DNA from: Negativicutes bacterium
GTDB lineage: Bacteria > Bacillota_C > Negativicutes > Sporomusales_B > JARLHX01
Assembly: GCA_031292035.1 (NCBI GenBank)
Contig: JARLHX010000262.1
Coordinates: forward strand, 62,001 to 126,000
Direction: 5' to 3'
DNA length: 64,000 nt
Shown: in pieces, positions 44,409-52,814 of the stretch
Layout of the letters: each line of letters starts with the position of its first letter
How positions within the stretch are numbered: the first letter of the stretch is position 1
Notes under the pieces: generated by a model
The model's database searches: none
What the model saw: only the letters and a program-made list of their open reading frames with translations
Told to the model about the DNA's origin: nothing
Position numbers and translations under genes: made by a program

Positions 44409-45245
44409 ATGCTCACTAAGCGAATGTTTTTTGTCGTGCTGATGCTATTTCCCCTTTTACTCTTCGCCGGGTGGACCCAGGCGGCCGAGCAGGAGAATGC
44501 GCAGAATTTTCCCGGGATGGTGCAGGAGCTGCAGGATATGATGGAGCTGTATGACCCTGCCATGGGCGACATCCTCAAAGCCAGTCTGCATCACCGGATA
44601 AGGCAGCAGTTCCGCGATGTGATTACCCGTTTTCCGCAAGAGGCGGCGACAGTCTCGCCAAAGGAGATTACCAGAGGCAATCCCTATTTCGGACTGGAAT
44701 CTATCAATGAAGTCACCATTGGCGACGTGACTCATCGTCTGGTCAGGTTCGAGTCCAAGGTCATCGAACAGGGAAGCGGCACCAGTATATATGTACTGAG
44801 CAGGGATCGGTTGGGGAATTTCACTGTGCAAGAATTCAGGGGAACGGGATTCTTGATTTATCGGCCATTCGGTACTCAACTGGCTTACTGTGATTTTTTT
44901 TACTCCGGAGAGGACTGGTATATCCTCAAGATTGATAAGTTCCAAGGTGCCGAAGGCCATAGGGAAGTTAATTTTGACACCTATCGCCTCCAAGACAATC
45001 GCTGGGTGGAAATGAAAAATGCGTTTCGGGAGCCTCTGCCTTTTGGAACGATACGCAAAATCGGTGAATGGGATTTGATGAATGGCCCGATTGTTGCTTA
45101 CAGTTCCAGTCGCACATATCTTAGGGATGATTATGCCATCGCGGTAAGCGGGAGCGCGGTGACGGTCGCAGCGCTGAAAAACGGTCAACCGGTAGGCACG
45201 TTGCGGCTCGTCTTCCGCGATGATGGCTGGGTAGCGGACGAGTAG
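44409..45245 (+). CDS. Secreted protein, candidate immunity to the transpeptidase
   Basis: ATG 44409 (MLTKRMFFVVLMLFPLLLFA) with GAGGGTG upstream starts a signal peptide ending near TQAAE. The mature ~255 residues start with helices (QELQDMMELYDPAMGDILKA) and continue beta-rich (VTHRLVRFESKVIEQGSGTS, ILKIDKFQGAEGHREVNFDT). I do not recognise the family. As it follows a peptidoglycan-modifying effector gene and should lie in the periplasm, a role as its inhibitor is the simplest idea. Confidence 0.6.
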   Translation: MLTKRMFFVVLMLFPLLLFAGWTQAAEQENAQNFPGMVQELQDMMELYDPAMGDILKASLHHRIRQQFRDVITRFPQEAATVSPKEITRGNPYFGLESINEVTIGDVTHRLVRFESKVIEQGSGTSIYVLSRDRLGNFTVQEFRGTGFLIYRPFGTQLAYCDFFYSGEDWYILKIDKFQGAEGHREVNFDTYRLQDNRWVEMKNAFREPLPFGTIRKIGEWDLMNGPIVAYSSSRTYLRDDYAIAVSGSAVTVAALKNGQPVGTLRLVFRDDGWVADE

Positions 45246-45275
45246 AACCAATGGGTTTTAATAAGGAGGGAAGGC

Positions 45276-46115
45276 ATGGTTCGGAGTGTGCTGAGGGGGA
45301 TTTACCGCCTGTCAGTGATCATCATTTTCACCTTGGTCATCCTGCTTTTGCCGGGAATACTCCTTCAGGCGATCGACGAGTATTTCCCTTTCCTGGCAGG
45401 CCGCCAATACGCGGTCTGTTTCTTACTGATTTTTTTCATGCTCTATATCAGTCAACTTTTGCCGATCAATCTGCGGCGGGGGAAGGTAACTGCTGAGGGC
45501 TTGCTGCGAGTTTTCCCCCGGCGCGTATTCCGGTGGAACAGGGTCGGGGGGCTGACCGGCAGCATCTATAGGGGAGTGACGCTGTTGCCTGACGTAGATT
45601 TTGGGCTAGCGACACCGGAAGGCGAAAAACAGGTATCGCTGGCTCGATGTGAAATGGTCAGCCTGGTAAGAACGGCTTTCAACCAATGGCAGATCAGCCG
45701 GTCGACCATCACCGTAAAGCAAGGCGAACGGCTGAATATAGCCTATACTCACTGCGGCAAATATAACTTTTGGTATGTAGATAGTGTATTTTGGGCCGTT
45801 AGTTTTATGGCGTTATTCACGACGCTGATCGCGCCGGTGTGGTGGCTTTGGTTTGCTGGCCTCGCCGTGGCGGCTTTTGGCAGCTATCTCTTCGTTCGGG
45901 AGTATAAAAAAATGTCTGTCACCCTCACTGAGAATGACATAACAGTAAATGACGAACATAGCGCAGAACGAATCCTGCCCCTCGCCGACGTGGCCAAGGT
46001 GGAGAGAGGCTTTTTCCGCACAAGGGTGACGGCAAAAAACGGCGTGGTGCTGCACTTCCCGCGGGCCTGCTATTTACTGCCTGAGATGATTGAGGAGTTT
46101 GCGGGGCTGAGATAG
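45276..46115 (+). CDS. Membrane protein with two PH-like domains, candidate immunity 2
   Basis: AAGGAGGGAAGGC precedes the ATG. 279 residues with two N-terminal helices (~10-60), a PH-like domain (VTAEGLLRVFPRRVFRWNRV), two central helices (~180-215) and the family C-terminus LADVAKVERGFFRTRV, HFPRACYLLPEMIEEFAGL. Homologous end to end with 42667, 48926 and 63024. It has no glycine-rich effector directly upstream; the preceding genes are the transpeptidase and the secreted protein. It may be an orphan. Confidence 0.6.
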   Translation: MVRSVLRGIYRLSVIIIFTLVILLLPGILLQAIDEYFPFLAGRQYAVCFLLIFFMLYISQLLPINLRRGKVTAEGLLRVFPRRVFRWNRVGGLTGSIYRGVTLLPDVDFGLATPEGEKQVSLARCEMVSLVRTAFNQWQISRSTITVKQGERLNIAYTHCGKYNFWYVDSVFWAVSFMALFTTLIAPVWWLWFAGLAVAAFGSYLFVREYKKMSVTLTENDITVNDEHSAERILPLADVAKVERGFFRTRVTAKNGVVLHFPRACYLLPEMIEEFAGLR

Positions 46116-46147
46116 GGATAGCTTCCTAAATCCATCGACAAGATACA

Positions 46148-46178
46148 AAGACTTGCACGAAATGTGCGGGTCTTTTTT
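46148..46178 (+). terminator. Rho-independent terminator
   Basis: AAAGAC-tt-GCAC pairs with GTGC-gg-GTCTTT, followed by a T-run. Confidence 0.82.
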
Positions 46179-46282
46179 ATTTGCGATAAAGAGCTAGAGA
46201 TGACGCCGCCGGAAGGGGGTGAACCGGGCGGCCGAGGAGCGCGGAGGTGCGCGAAAAACACACGAAAAGGAGTGATTGTTCC

Positions 46283-46981
46283 ATGGGTGGAGGAGGAAGC
46301 ACCAATCAGACGACCAACCAGACCACAGAGCCTTATAGCGGGGAGTACCAGTCCTGGCTGTATCCGGTGAAGGACCAGATTTTCGGCAATTTGGCAAACG
46401 GGGCCCAGCCCTATGGAGGGCAGCTCAACTACGGGCTGACCGGCGCGCAGCAGTCGGCGATAAACGGCTTTCAGCAGGCCGCCGATTCGCCGCTTTTGTC
46501 AGACACCATCAGCGGTAAATATCTCGATCCCTCGACCAATCCCTATATCCAAGGGACCTATAACGATGCGGCTCAAAACGTGCTCAAGGGCGTCGATCAG
46601 ATGAACGACAAGATCAACGGCCAGTTTGGCCAAAACGGGCTGTACAACTCCAGCGCCCGGCGCACCGCCCTCCAAAGCCAGGCGAATACGGCCGGACAGC
46701 AACTTTCCAGCCTGGCCAACCAGATCTATGGCGGCAACTACAGCCAGGAACGGGGCTATCAGCTCCAGGCGCTGGGGGCGCAGCAGCAGATGCTGGGCAA
46801 TCTTCTGAACGCCGGCGGTGTCGAGCAACAGACCGGCCAGGCCGGGCTCAATAATAATTACCAAGAGTGGCTGCGGCAGATGGGGGTTGACGACAACAAC
46901 CTCAATCAGGCGATGAATTTCCTCTCCCTGGTCAAAAACCCCAGCAGCACCCAGACCACGACCGCGACCAAGAGCAAATAA
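46283..46981 (+). CDS. Podovirus-like virion protein
   Basis: ATG 46283 (MGGGGSTNQTTNQTTEPYSG) with AAAAGGAG upstream. 232 residues. The Gly/Thr/Gln-rich start and a helical middle (VLKGVDQMNDKINGQFGQNG; SSARRTALQSQANTAGQQLS) match a class of small structural proteins encoded next to tail genes of short-tailed phages. No signal peptide. Followed closely by the Gly-rich gene at 47022, so probably one transcript. Confidence 0.6.
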   Translation: MGGGGSTNQTTNQTTEPYSGEYQSWLYPVKDQIFGNLANGAQPYGGQLNYGLTGAQQSAINGFQQAADSPLLSDTISGKYLDPSTNPYIQGTYNDAAQNVLKGVDQMNDKINGQFGQNGLYNSSARRTALQSQANTAGQQLSSLANQIYGGNYSQERGYQLQALGAQQQMLGNLLNAGGVEQQTGQAGLNNNYQEWLRQMGVDDNNLNQAMNFLSLVKNPSSTQTTTATKSK

Positions 46982-47021
46982 CAGGAATCCTGCCATAAGG
47001 CAGGACGAAGGAGGGATCACC

Positions 47022-47375
47022 ATGGGAGGAGACCCGGTTACTACGATGCTGGCCAGCACCATCATCGGTGCGGCGACAGGCGGCGGTTCGGGCGGCGGTT
47101 CAGGCGGCGGCGTGGGAGCTGATGGGATGCCGATATCACTGCAAGGCTGGCTTAATGCAGCCAACAGTGCCAAAGCACTGGTCTCGCCGGACGCGCCGCC
47201 GATCGCCAGGGTTGACAATCTCGGCCCGGCGGCCAGCGCCGCTACGGCCCATTTCGGCGGTCAAGACCCAAATCTACAGCTCATGCAGCAGCTCGCCAGC
47301 CAAAGAGGCGGCGCTTCCCAGTTTCGCGCCATCCCCTTTTCCGACTGGTTCAGTCCGTCGCCCAAACGGTGGTAG
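47022..47375 (+). CDS. Glycine-rich phage-like protein
   Basis: GGAGG precedes the ATG. 117 residues: a short hydrophobic start (MLASTIIGAATGGG), a (GGGS)-type glycine stretch and a hydrophilic C-terminus (GGQDPNLQLMQQLASQRGGA). It is 40 nt after the virion-like gene and before a terminator. It is probably a minor virion or accessory phage protein. Confidence 0.55.
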   Translation: MGGDPVTTMLASTIIGAATGGGSGGGSGGGVGADGMPISLQGWLNAANSAKALVSPDAPPIARVDNLGPAASAATAHFGGQDPNLQLMQQLASQRGGASQFRAIPFSDWFSPSPKRW

Positions 47376-47398
47376 GCAATTAAAGCGTGTTTAACAAA

Positions 47399-47432
47399 GG
47401 GCCGCCCCGAAAATGAGGCGGCCCACTATTTT
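47399..47432 (+). terminator. Rho-independent terminator
   Basis: GGGCCGCC/GGCGGCCC around 10 nt, followed by ACTATTTTTG. Confidence 0.82.
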
Positions 47433-47450
47433 TGATGGGCGGTATATAGA

Positions 47451-48767
47451 ATGGATTACTCGGATTATGAAGGAAACCAATTGCAGGATGATCAAAACGC
47501 CATGGCTAAATATCGCTGGTATGTCGACAAGGGGTATGATGTTTCGCCGGAAGACCAGCAGTATTACAATCAGGCGGCGGATAGGCTGAACAGCTATTGG
47601 CAGTACAAGTACCCGGAAAACTATGGTTCTCCGGCGGATACTCGGGCGGCTAGCGGACCGGCGCTGGATGCGCGGGACATGGCGGGCCGGTCGGCGGTGC
47701 TCGATATCCCGGTGCTCGACGCGCGGGGCTACGCCGACAGGCAGGCGCAGCAGGAAACAAATAATGCTGCAGACAACTCAGCCAGCAGCCTGCGCTTCGC
47801 TGATGACAGCGAGGGCTATATCCCGTCCTGGGCATCAGGCAGCCAGACGCAGACTGCTCAGGCGTTGGGCGATGTCGACACCCGCTACAAGCAGCCGGAC
47901 GAGGGCTTTACCCAGCGGATACTCAATATGTTCGCCAGGCCTTTTGATATGAGCGCGGATGCGAATCGGGGCGGTTACGGACAAAGTTCCTCAGGCCAAG
48001 TCCCGAGTAATCTGGAAGCTTATGGCGACGCGGCGGGGATGGCTTTGCCAAATAACGCCCCCACTGCAATGCAAAGTGCGCTGGCTCAAAGTGCCAGAGA
48101 TTCGGCGGACTGGATGAGCCGCATGACGCCGCAGGACATGACCCAGGCGCAGATCGACGCGCAGAACTACGGAACGAACCTCGGCGACGGGGCGGGGCTG
48201 GTGATCAAGACGCCGGACGGACATGAAGGCGGGCACATCAATTGGCCGGGGGTGGCTGTCGATACTACGGGCATTGCGGCGGATTACGCCGCCGAGAAGG
48301 GGCTTTCCGGGGCGAAAACAGTTGGGAATGTAGCCAAAATCGCCAGTATAGGATTTGACATGACCGACGGAAAGGAATACGGCGAGAGCGTACAGCAGAA
48401 AATGAAGGACCTGGGGTACTCTGACGCGGAGGCCGAAAAAATCGCTCATGCTGCGACCTATGGCTATATGCTGGGATACAAGCTTCCGGTTCGCGGGGCG
48501 CAGTATGGGCTGGAGTATGGGGGAGCAGCCTTGGGCGGTGGTACGGGTTCGATATTTCCTGGAGCGGGAACAGTAGTGGGAGTGGCCGGAGGGAGAGCGC
48601 TGGGAAGAGCAGCAGGTACGACGGCTGACATGGCTCTTCAATATTTCGGAGCCGAGCAGGCGGCGAAAGATTATTTTATGCAGCAGGCCATCCGGGCGCA
48701 TTTAGAAGACCAAGCGCGAAGCAACGCTGTTTTAGACGCCAGCCTGGCGGCAGGGCGGAAGAGATAA
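47451..48767 (+). CDS. Tag-bearing effector with glycine-zipper C-terminus
   Basis: 438 residues, no signal peptide. The full tag is present: EGYIPSWASG (121-130), QRILNMFARPFD (155-166) and ANRGG (171-175). Residues ~268-345 hold the effector module shared with 42036 and 62372: GESVQQKMKDLGYSDAEAEK, IAHAATYGYMLGYKLPVRGA. Residues ~355-395 are a glycine-zipper stretch (GGAALGGGTGSIFPGAGTVV, GVAGGRALGRAAG) that could insert into a membrane, as in pore-forming toxins. The C-terminus is helical and charged. The ribosome site is weak. A hairpin separates it from the candidate immunity gene at 48926. Membrane disruption is inferred. Confidence 0.6.
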   Translation: MDYSDYEGNQLQDDQNAMAKYRWYVDKGYDVSPEDQQYYNQAADRLNSYWQYKYPENYGSPADTRAASGPALDARDMAGRSAVLDIPVLDARGYADRQAQQETNNAADNSASSLRFADDSEGYIPSWASGSQTQTAQALGDVDTRYKQPDEGFTQRILNMFARPFDMSADANRGGYGQSSSGQVPSNLEAYGDAAGMALPNNAPTAMQSALAQSARDSADWMSRMTPQDMTQAQIDAQNYGTNLGDGAGLVIKTPDGHEGGHINWPGVAVDTTGIAADYAAEKGLSGAKTVGNVAKIASIGFDMTDGKEYGESVQQKMKDLGYSDAEAEKIAHAATYGYMLGYKLPVRGAQYGLEYGGAALGGGTGSIFPGAGTVVGVAGGRALGRAAGTTADMALQYFGAEQAAKDYFMQQAIRAHLEDQARSNAVLDASLAAGRKR

Positions 48768-48785
48768 GGGAAGGAATAGGATTTT

Positions 48786-48834
48786 GCGACGAGCGGGCGA
48801 CTATATTTGAATATAAAAGCTGCCCGCTCATCGC
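48786..48834 (+). terminator. Long-loop hairpin after the effector
   Basis: GCGACGAGCGGGC pairs with GCCCGCTCATCGC (one G:T) around a ~23-nt AT-rich loop. No strong T-run, so termination is uncertain. Confidence 0.5.
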
Positions 48835-48925
48835 GTTGGTTTATGTTGTAATTTTACAATAAAGGAAAATAATGAAAATATAGCGAATGTTGGTAATAAC
48901 ATAGCTGCTCAAAGGGGGGGAATTT

Positions 48926-49804
48926 GTGTCGAAGTGGACTAAAATGATTATTTCCATCATTTTCTCGGTTTTCGTGTATGAAACATCTGGCGAGATTGGA
49001 AGGGTTTTTTCGATCGCTTCGCCACTTATATATAAGACTCTTTGGTACTTTGCGATTGGGATACCAGGGGCATTTTACCTCCTCAAACAATTAAAACAGT
49101 ATTTTTGGGCGGTGACGGCAACCGGGATTGAACATGATGGGCAATGCATTTCTTATGACTCGATAGAATGGATGTATTCTTACGTCATATCATATGTCCC
49201 CCTCCATAAAGTCCTGGGTTTTTGGGCTGTTCGTCCAGAAGACGATCATAAGGATAATTTACGTAAAACAACGGGGCGTGATGGGGGCTTTTTGAATGTG
49301 CCCGACATCATCAAGCTGCTTTCCGTCCGGCCTGCCTGGAATCAGTGGCATGTTACCAACTGGATTATCAAGATAGCGCCGGGACAGCCCGGGGAAGAAC
49401 TGCGCGTCAACTATGCGCCGCGGGGGGCATACGCGCGGGGGAATTTCGCATTGTTTTTGGCGGCAGTACCGGCAGGTCTTCTCCTGATGCTGCTGGCGGC
49501 GCTGACGCTGGTAATGCAATACTCGTTTTTAAAGGTGATGCTCTTTCTGGTCGTCGTTTTTGTGGCTTGGTTTGGAGTGCCGGGAATTTGGCAAGTGGAG
49601 GTTTCTGTCACCGCTGACGGCGTGACGCTGCAAAATAAGAAAGGACGGGAACACTTTCTGGCCTTCGCCGACATTGCCAAAATCGAGAGAGGCTTTTTCC
49701 GCACTAAGGTGACGGCGAAAGATGGCGCGGTGCTGCATTTTCCGCGTGCCTGCTACCTGCTGCCTGATCTAATCGAGGAACTCGCGGGGCTGGCAAAGGG
49801 GTAG
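48926..49804 (+). CDS. Membrane protein with two PH-like domains, candidate immunity 3
   Basis: GTG 48926 with a G-rich site (GGGGGG) 5 nt upstream. 292 residues: N-terminal helix pair, PH-like domain (VTATGIEHDGQCISYDSIEW), SVRPAWNQWHVTNWIIKIAP, central hairpin (~175-215) and the family end FADIAKIERGFFRTKV, HFPRACYLLPDLIEELAGL. The 5' part is AT-rich, the last ~200 bases GC-rich like its paralogues. It follows the glycine-zipper effector. A bidirectional terminator ends it. Confidence 0.6.
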   Translation: MSKWTKMIISIIFSVFVYETSGEIGRVFSIASPLIYKTLWYFAIGIPGAFYLLKQLKQYFWAVTATGIEHDGQCISYDSIEWMYSYVISYVPLHKVLGFWAVRPEDDHKDNLRKTTGRDGGFLNVPDIIKLLSVRPAWNQWHVTNWIIKIAPGQPGEELRVNYAPRGAYARGNFALFLAAVPAGLLLMLLAALTLVMQYSFLKVMLFLVVVFVAWFGVPGIWQVEVSVTADGVTLQNKKGREHFLAFADIAKIERGFFRTKVTAKDGAVLHFPRACYLLPDLIEELAGLAKG

Positions 49805-49833
49805 CGGCGGAGACGCGTATATATGGAAACGAC

Positions 49834-49864
49834 AAAAGAGGAAGCTGGTAGCTTCCTCTTTTTG
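49834..49864. terminator. Bidirectional terminator
   Basis: AAAAGAGGAAGC/GCTTCCTCTTTT around TGGTA, between convergent genes. Confidence 0.88.
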
Positions 49865-49882
49865 ACTTGCAGTGATGGGGGG

Positions 49883-50677
49883 CTATTTTAGGGTGATGTT
49901 GTTGTTCTTGCAGAAGGTGACGACGGTGTCGGTGAGCATGTCGAAGACCGAGTTGGGCGAGATGGGGTACCAGCGGGGGTCGGAGGTGGCGGCCAGCGGT
50001 TTGCCGGTGGCGTCATAGGGGGTCTGGGAGGCGATCTGGTATTTTTGCAGTTTGGGGTCAAGCCTCACGGTGGTGAGGGCGGAGCGGATGCCGTCCGGGC
50101 CGTTTTCATAGACGATGAGGACGTCGACTCGCGCCTGGCTGCCGTCGGCTTTGATGGTGGCCGGGTCGTAGAAGTAGTGGGCGTTGTTGGCGTTGGATTT
50201 GGCGACATACTTAAAGCCTGAGCGGGCGGAGGCCTGCGCGGTGTCGAGGGCGAGGCCGCGGTTTTTGCAGTAATCCACGACTGCCTGCATGATGTCGTCG
50301 GTGGTGGTGTCAGGCAGGACGTATTCCCAGTAGGTATCCCAGACTATAGCCGACATTTCTTTGCCGCTGTCGTCGAAAAGCTGGCGGGCTTTGAGGGCCA
50401 TCAGCCGCTCGGAGGGGGTAAAGGTGGCATTCCAGATTTCCCGGCGCACCCCGTCGCGCAGTTCCTTTTTGACAAAGTAGAGGCTGAGGGTGATGTTGCC
50501 GCCGCTCACCTTGACGGTATCGGGGTCGAGGCGCACAAGGTCGCCGCTATTTTCGGTGAGCAGGGTGACCAGCTTGTCCTGGGGGGACGGGGGCAGCGCA
50601 GGCGTTTTGGCGGGGGAGGAGCAGCCGACAAATGTGATGAGCAGCAGGAGGCCGAGAAGGGCAGTCAGAATACGCAT
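49883..50677 (-). CDS. Lipoprotein of unknown function, 264 residues
   Basis: AAGGAGG precedes the ATG; lipobox FVGC. The mature part has two similar beta-rich halves: SLYFVKKELRDGVRREIWNA followed by a DYCKNRGLALD helix (~140), and VDVLIVYENGPDGIRSALTT followed by TFCKNNNITLK (~255). The repeated (D/T)-(Y/F)-C-K-N element suggests an internal duplication, as in surface-adhesin-like lipoproteins. Function unknown. Monocistronic. Confidence 0.7.
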   Translation of the reverse strand: MRILTALLGLLLLITFVGCSSPAKTPALPPSPQDKLVTLLTENSGDLVRLDPDTVKVSGGNITLSLYFVKKELRDGVRREIWNATFTPSERLMALKARQLFDDSGKEMSAIVWDTYWEYVLPDTTTDDIMQAVVDYCKNRGLALDTAQASARSGFKYVAKSNANNAHYFYDPATIKADGSQARVDVLIVYENGPDGIRSALTTVRLDPKLQKYQIASQTPYDATGKPLAATSDPRWYPISPNSVFDMLTDTVVTFCKNNNITLK

Positions 50678-50785
50678 GGAAACCCTCCTTTAGGGATTTA
50701 TTGCCAGGTAATAATACCAATATATGCTAATATTTGGAATTCGACTTGTTTTCTCAATTTCCTGCTATCGCCGAGGGACTGTGTC

Positions 50786-50822
50786 AAAAAAACAGAGCGG
50801 ATGCTCTTGCGAGTCCGCTCTG
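50786..50822 (-). terminator. Terminator of cheW
   Basis: CAGAGCGGA/TCCGCTCTG around 12 nt; on the minus strand TTTTTT follows. Confidence 0.8.
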
Positions 50823-50842
50823 TGGTAGAATCCTTGATTGTT

Positions 50843-51286
50843 TTAGCTTGCGGCCGCCATCGCCGCCAGCTCATCCTCGTCCACCAGGTTGGCCAGCTCC
50901 AGCAGGATGAGCAGCCGGTCGCCTGTTTTGCCAATACCCCGGATATAGCTCCCGCCGCCTGCTGCCTGAGCGGGCGGGGCTTCGATCGCCGATGCATCGA
51001 GATGCAGTACCTCTGACACCTGATCGACGACAATTCCGAGAATTTTTTCGCCCAGATCAATGATCAGTGCCTGGCGTTCGCCGGTTTTTTCCTCTAGGGC
51101 GAAGACGGCAGCCAGGTTGATGATCGGGATGATCCGGCCGCGGAGGTTGATGATACCCTCGAAGTGCTTTGGCGCCCCGGGCATTTTGGTAGCGCCTTTA
51201 TACTGGATGATTTCCCGTACCTGGTGGATGGGGACACAGTATTCTTCTTTTCCTAGTTGAAAAATTACGACTTGTTCTTCGGCCAT
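50843..51286 (-). CDS. cheW: CheW chemotaxis coupling protein
   Basis: I set the start at ATG 51286 (MAEEQVVIFQLGKEEYCVPI) with AAGGAGG upstream. 147 residues forming one CheW/SH3-like domain: VREIIQ, LRGRIIPIINL and LGIVVDQVSEVLHL are the usual receptor- and CheA-binding landmarks. It couples chemoreceptors to the kinase CheA. It lies 53 nt downstream of a soluble chemoreceptor gene on the same strand, so is likely in its operon. No cheA or cheY is nearby. Confidence 0.95.
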   Translation of the reverse strand: MAEEQVVIFQLGKEEYCVPIHQVREIIQYKGATKMPGAPKHFEGIINLRGRIIPIINLAAVFALEEKTGERQALIIDLGEKILGIVVDQVSEVLHLDASAIEAPPAQAAGGGSYIRGIGKTGDRLLILLELANLVDEDELAAMAAAS

Positions 51287-51339
51287 TGCCAACCTCCTTG
51301 TTGCTTGCATGGACTGACAGCCTGGATCACTTCTTCGGC

Positions 51340-52722
51340 CTAATGCGTGCCTGCATGTCTCTTCAGCTCATCCAGGGCCGCAATCACCTGCTGCGAGCAC
51401 TTGTCCATGTCAGCCAAGGCCCGCTCGGCAGCTTGGATGTCGTTTCGCTGATAAGCAACTGCCGCTTCTTTTGCCAGGCGGTGCAGATCGGCATGAGGAC
51501 CTTCCATCGCCGTAAAACACCGGTTATGTTTCAGCGCCTGTCCGTCTTGCCCGTAATACCATTTGCCAAGACGGCAATCATGATGGGTACCGATGTTAGT
51601 TGTGTCGATTTTCTCATAGCCCAGCAGCATATTGTACACCCGCCAGCGCCACATCAGGTGGTCGGTAGCACAGATCTCCAGCATTTTCTGTTCACCAAGA
51701 CACCCGCCCTCATTGGTCATGGCTAGACGAAGGGTATTGCTCAGTTGGCTGATGTGGAAAATCCCCTTGCCGGTATGATCACATTCCGCCAGTAGTTTGC
51801 GTGAGGCGGAGGAGGCTTCGTGGATACTGGCGGCGATCTCCTGGGTGCCGGCCGCCTGTTCTTGGGCAGAAGATGCAATAACCATCACCTCGCCGCTCAC
51901 TTCGCTGATGGATTGCGTGATGCGGCTGATGGACTCCACGGCACCGTCGATCAGGGCTTTACCGGTATTCAGCTGTCCTGATGTGCTGTGAATCTTGCCG
52001 ACAAAGCCATCCAGCCCTGAAGACAGGGTCACAATATTTTTCTGCACATCCATAACCGATGCTTTTGTGTGTTCAGCCAGTTTCCGGACTTCATCGGCTA
52101 CCACCGCGAACCCCCGGCCTTGCTCTCCGGCCCGGGCCGCCTCGATGGCGGCGTTCAAGGCGAGGAGATTGGTCTGATCGGCAATCCCTTTGATGATGTC
52201 GACGATTTTGTTGATTTCCTGTGCCTGGGCTTGCACGCCGCCAACAAGATCATTGAGTTCCTGCACTTCTGAAAAGGATTTTTCGACAAAGGAAAAGGCT
52301 TTTGAAATACTATCGGTTCCCTCGGTCGCGACATGCATAGCCTGATCGGCGCTGCTAGCCATCGTCTGGGACCGGGTGGCGACATCGTCGATCGAAGACG
52401 CCATCTGCTGGCTGGTGGCGGCAACCGCCGAAAGGTCCTCGCTCATCTTGCGGACACCGTGCATCATGTCTTTGACATAGTCCATCTTCGTCACTTCGCC
52501 GACAATTCGGTTCACTTCCATTAATGCGGTTTGCTTCTCAGTACACAGCTTGTCGATTAAACCGTTCCAGGCGTCAGCCATTTCCCGGCACTCCAGATCT
52601 TCTGCCTGTAAATAGGCTCGCTCACCGGTGGAGACAATGCGGATTGCTTCCATTAATTTCTCGTTGTCTGTTGATACCATTGCTGCTTTTTGCGGCTGGT
52701 TAGCCTTGCCGAAACGAAACAT
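51340..52722 (-). CDS. Soluble chemoreceptor with C-terminal CZB zinc-binding domain
   Basis: I chose ATG 52722 ([20 protein letters not shown]) with AAGGGAG upstream. 460 residues and no membrane helix, so cytoplasmic. The signalling hairpin tip ([36 protein letters not shown]) is canonical. The C-terminal CZB domain shows the metal ligands H-x-x-W … CRLGKWYYG … H-A-D-L-H. CZB senses zinc and hypochlorite or redox state. Followed by cheW. It could signal to a CheA encoded elsewhere. Confidence 0.92.
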   Translation of the reverse strand: MFRFGKANQPQKAAMVSTDNEKLMEAIRIVSTGERAYLQAEDLECREMADAWNGLIDKLCTEKQTALMEVNRIVGEVTKMDYVKDMMHGVRKMSEDLSAVAATSQQMASSIDDVATRSQTMASSADQAMHVATEGTDSISKAFSFVEKSFSEVQELNDLVGGVQAQAQEINKIVDIIKGIADQTNLLALNAAIEAARAGEQGRGFAVVADEVRKLAEHTKASVMDVQKNIVTLSSGLDGFVGKIHSTSGQLNTGKALIDGAVESISRITQSISEVSGEVMVIASSAQEQAAGTQEIAASIHEASSASRKLLAECDHTGKGIFHISQLSNTLRLAMTNEGGCLGEQKMLEICATDHLMWRWRVYNMLLGYEKIDTTNIGTHHDCRLGKWYYGQDGQALKHNRCFTAMEGPHADLHRLAKEAAVAYQRNDIQAAERALADMDKCSQQVIAALDELKRHAGTH

Positions 52723-52814
52723 CGAATACTCCCTTATCCTCATATTATTGTCTTGCTTTTATCTATAGGAGGCGGCCCGCGTCAACCGGAAGGCTGGCGG
52801 CGGGAAGATCCTCC

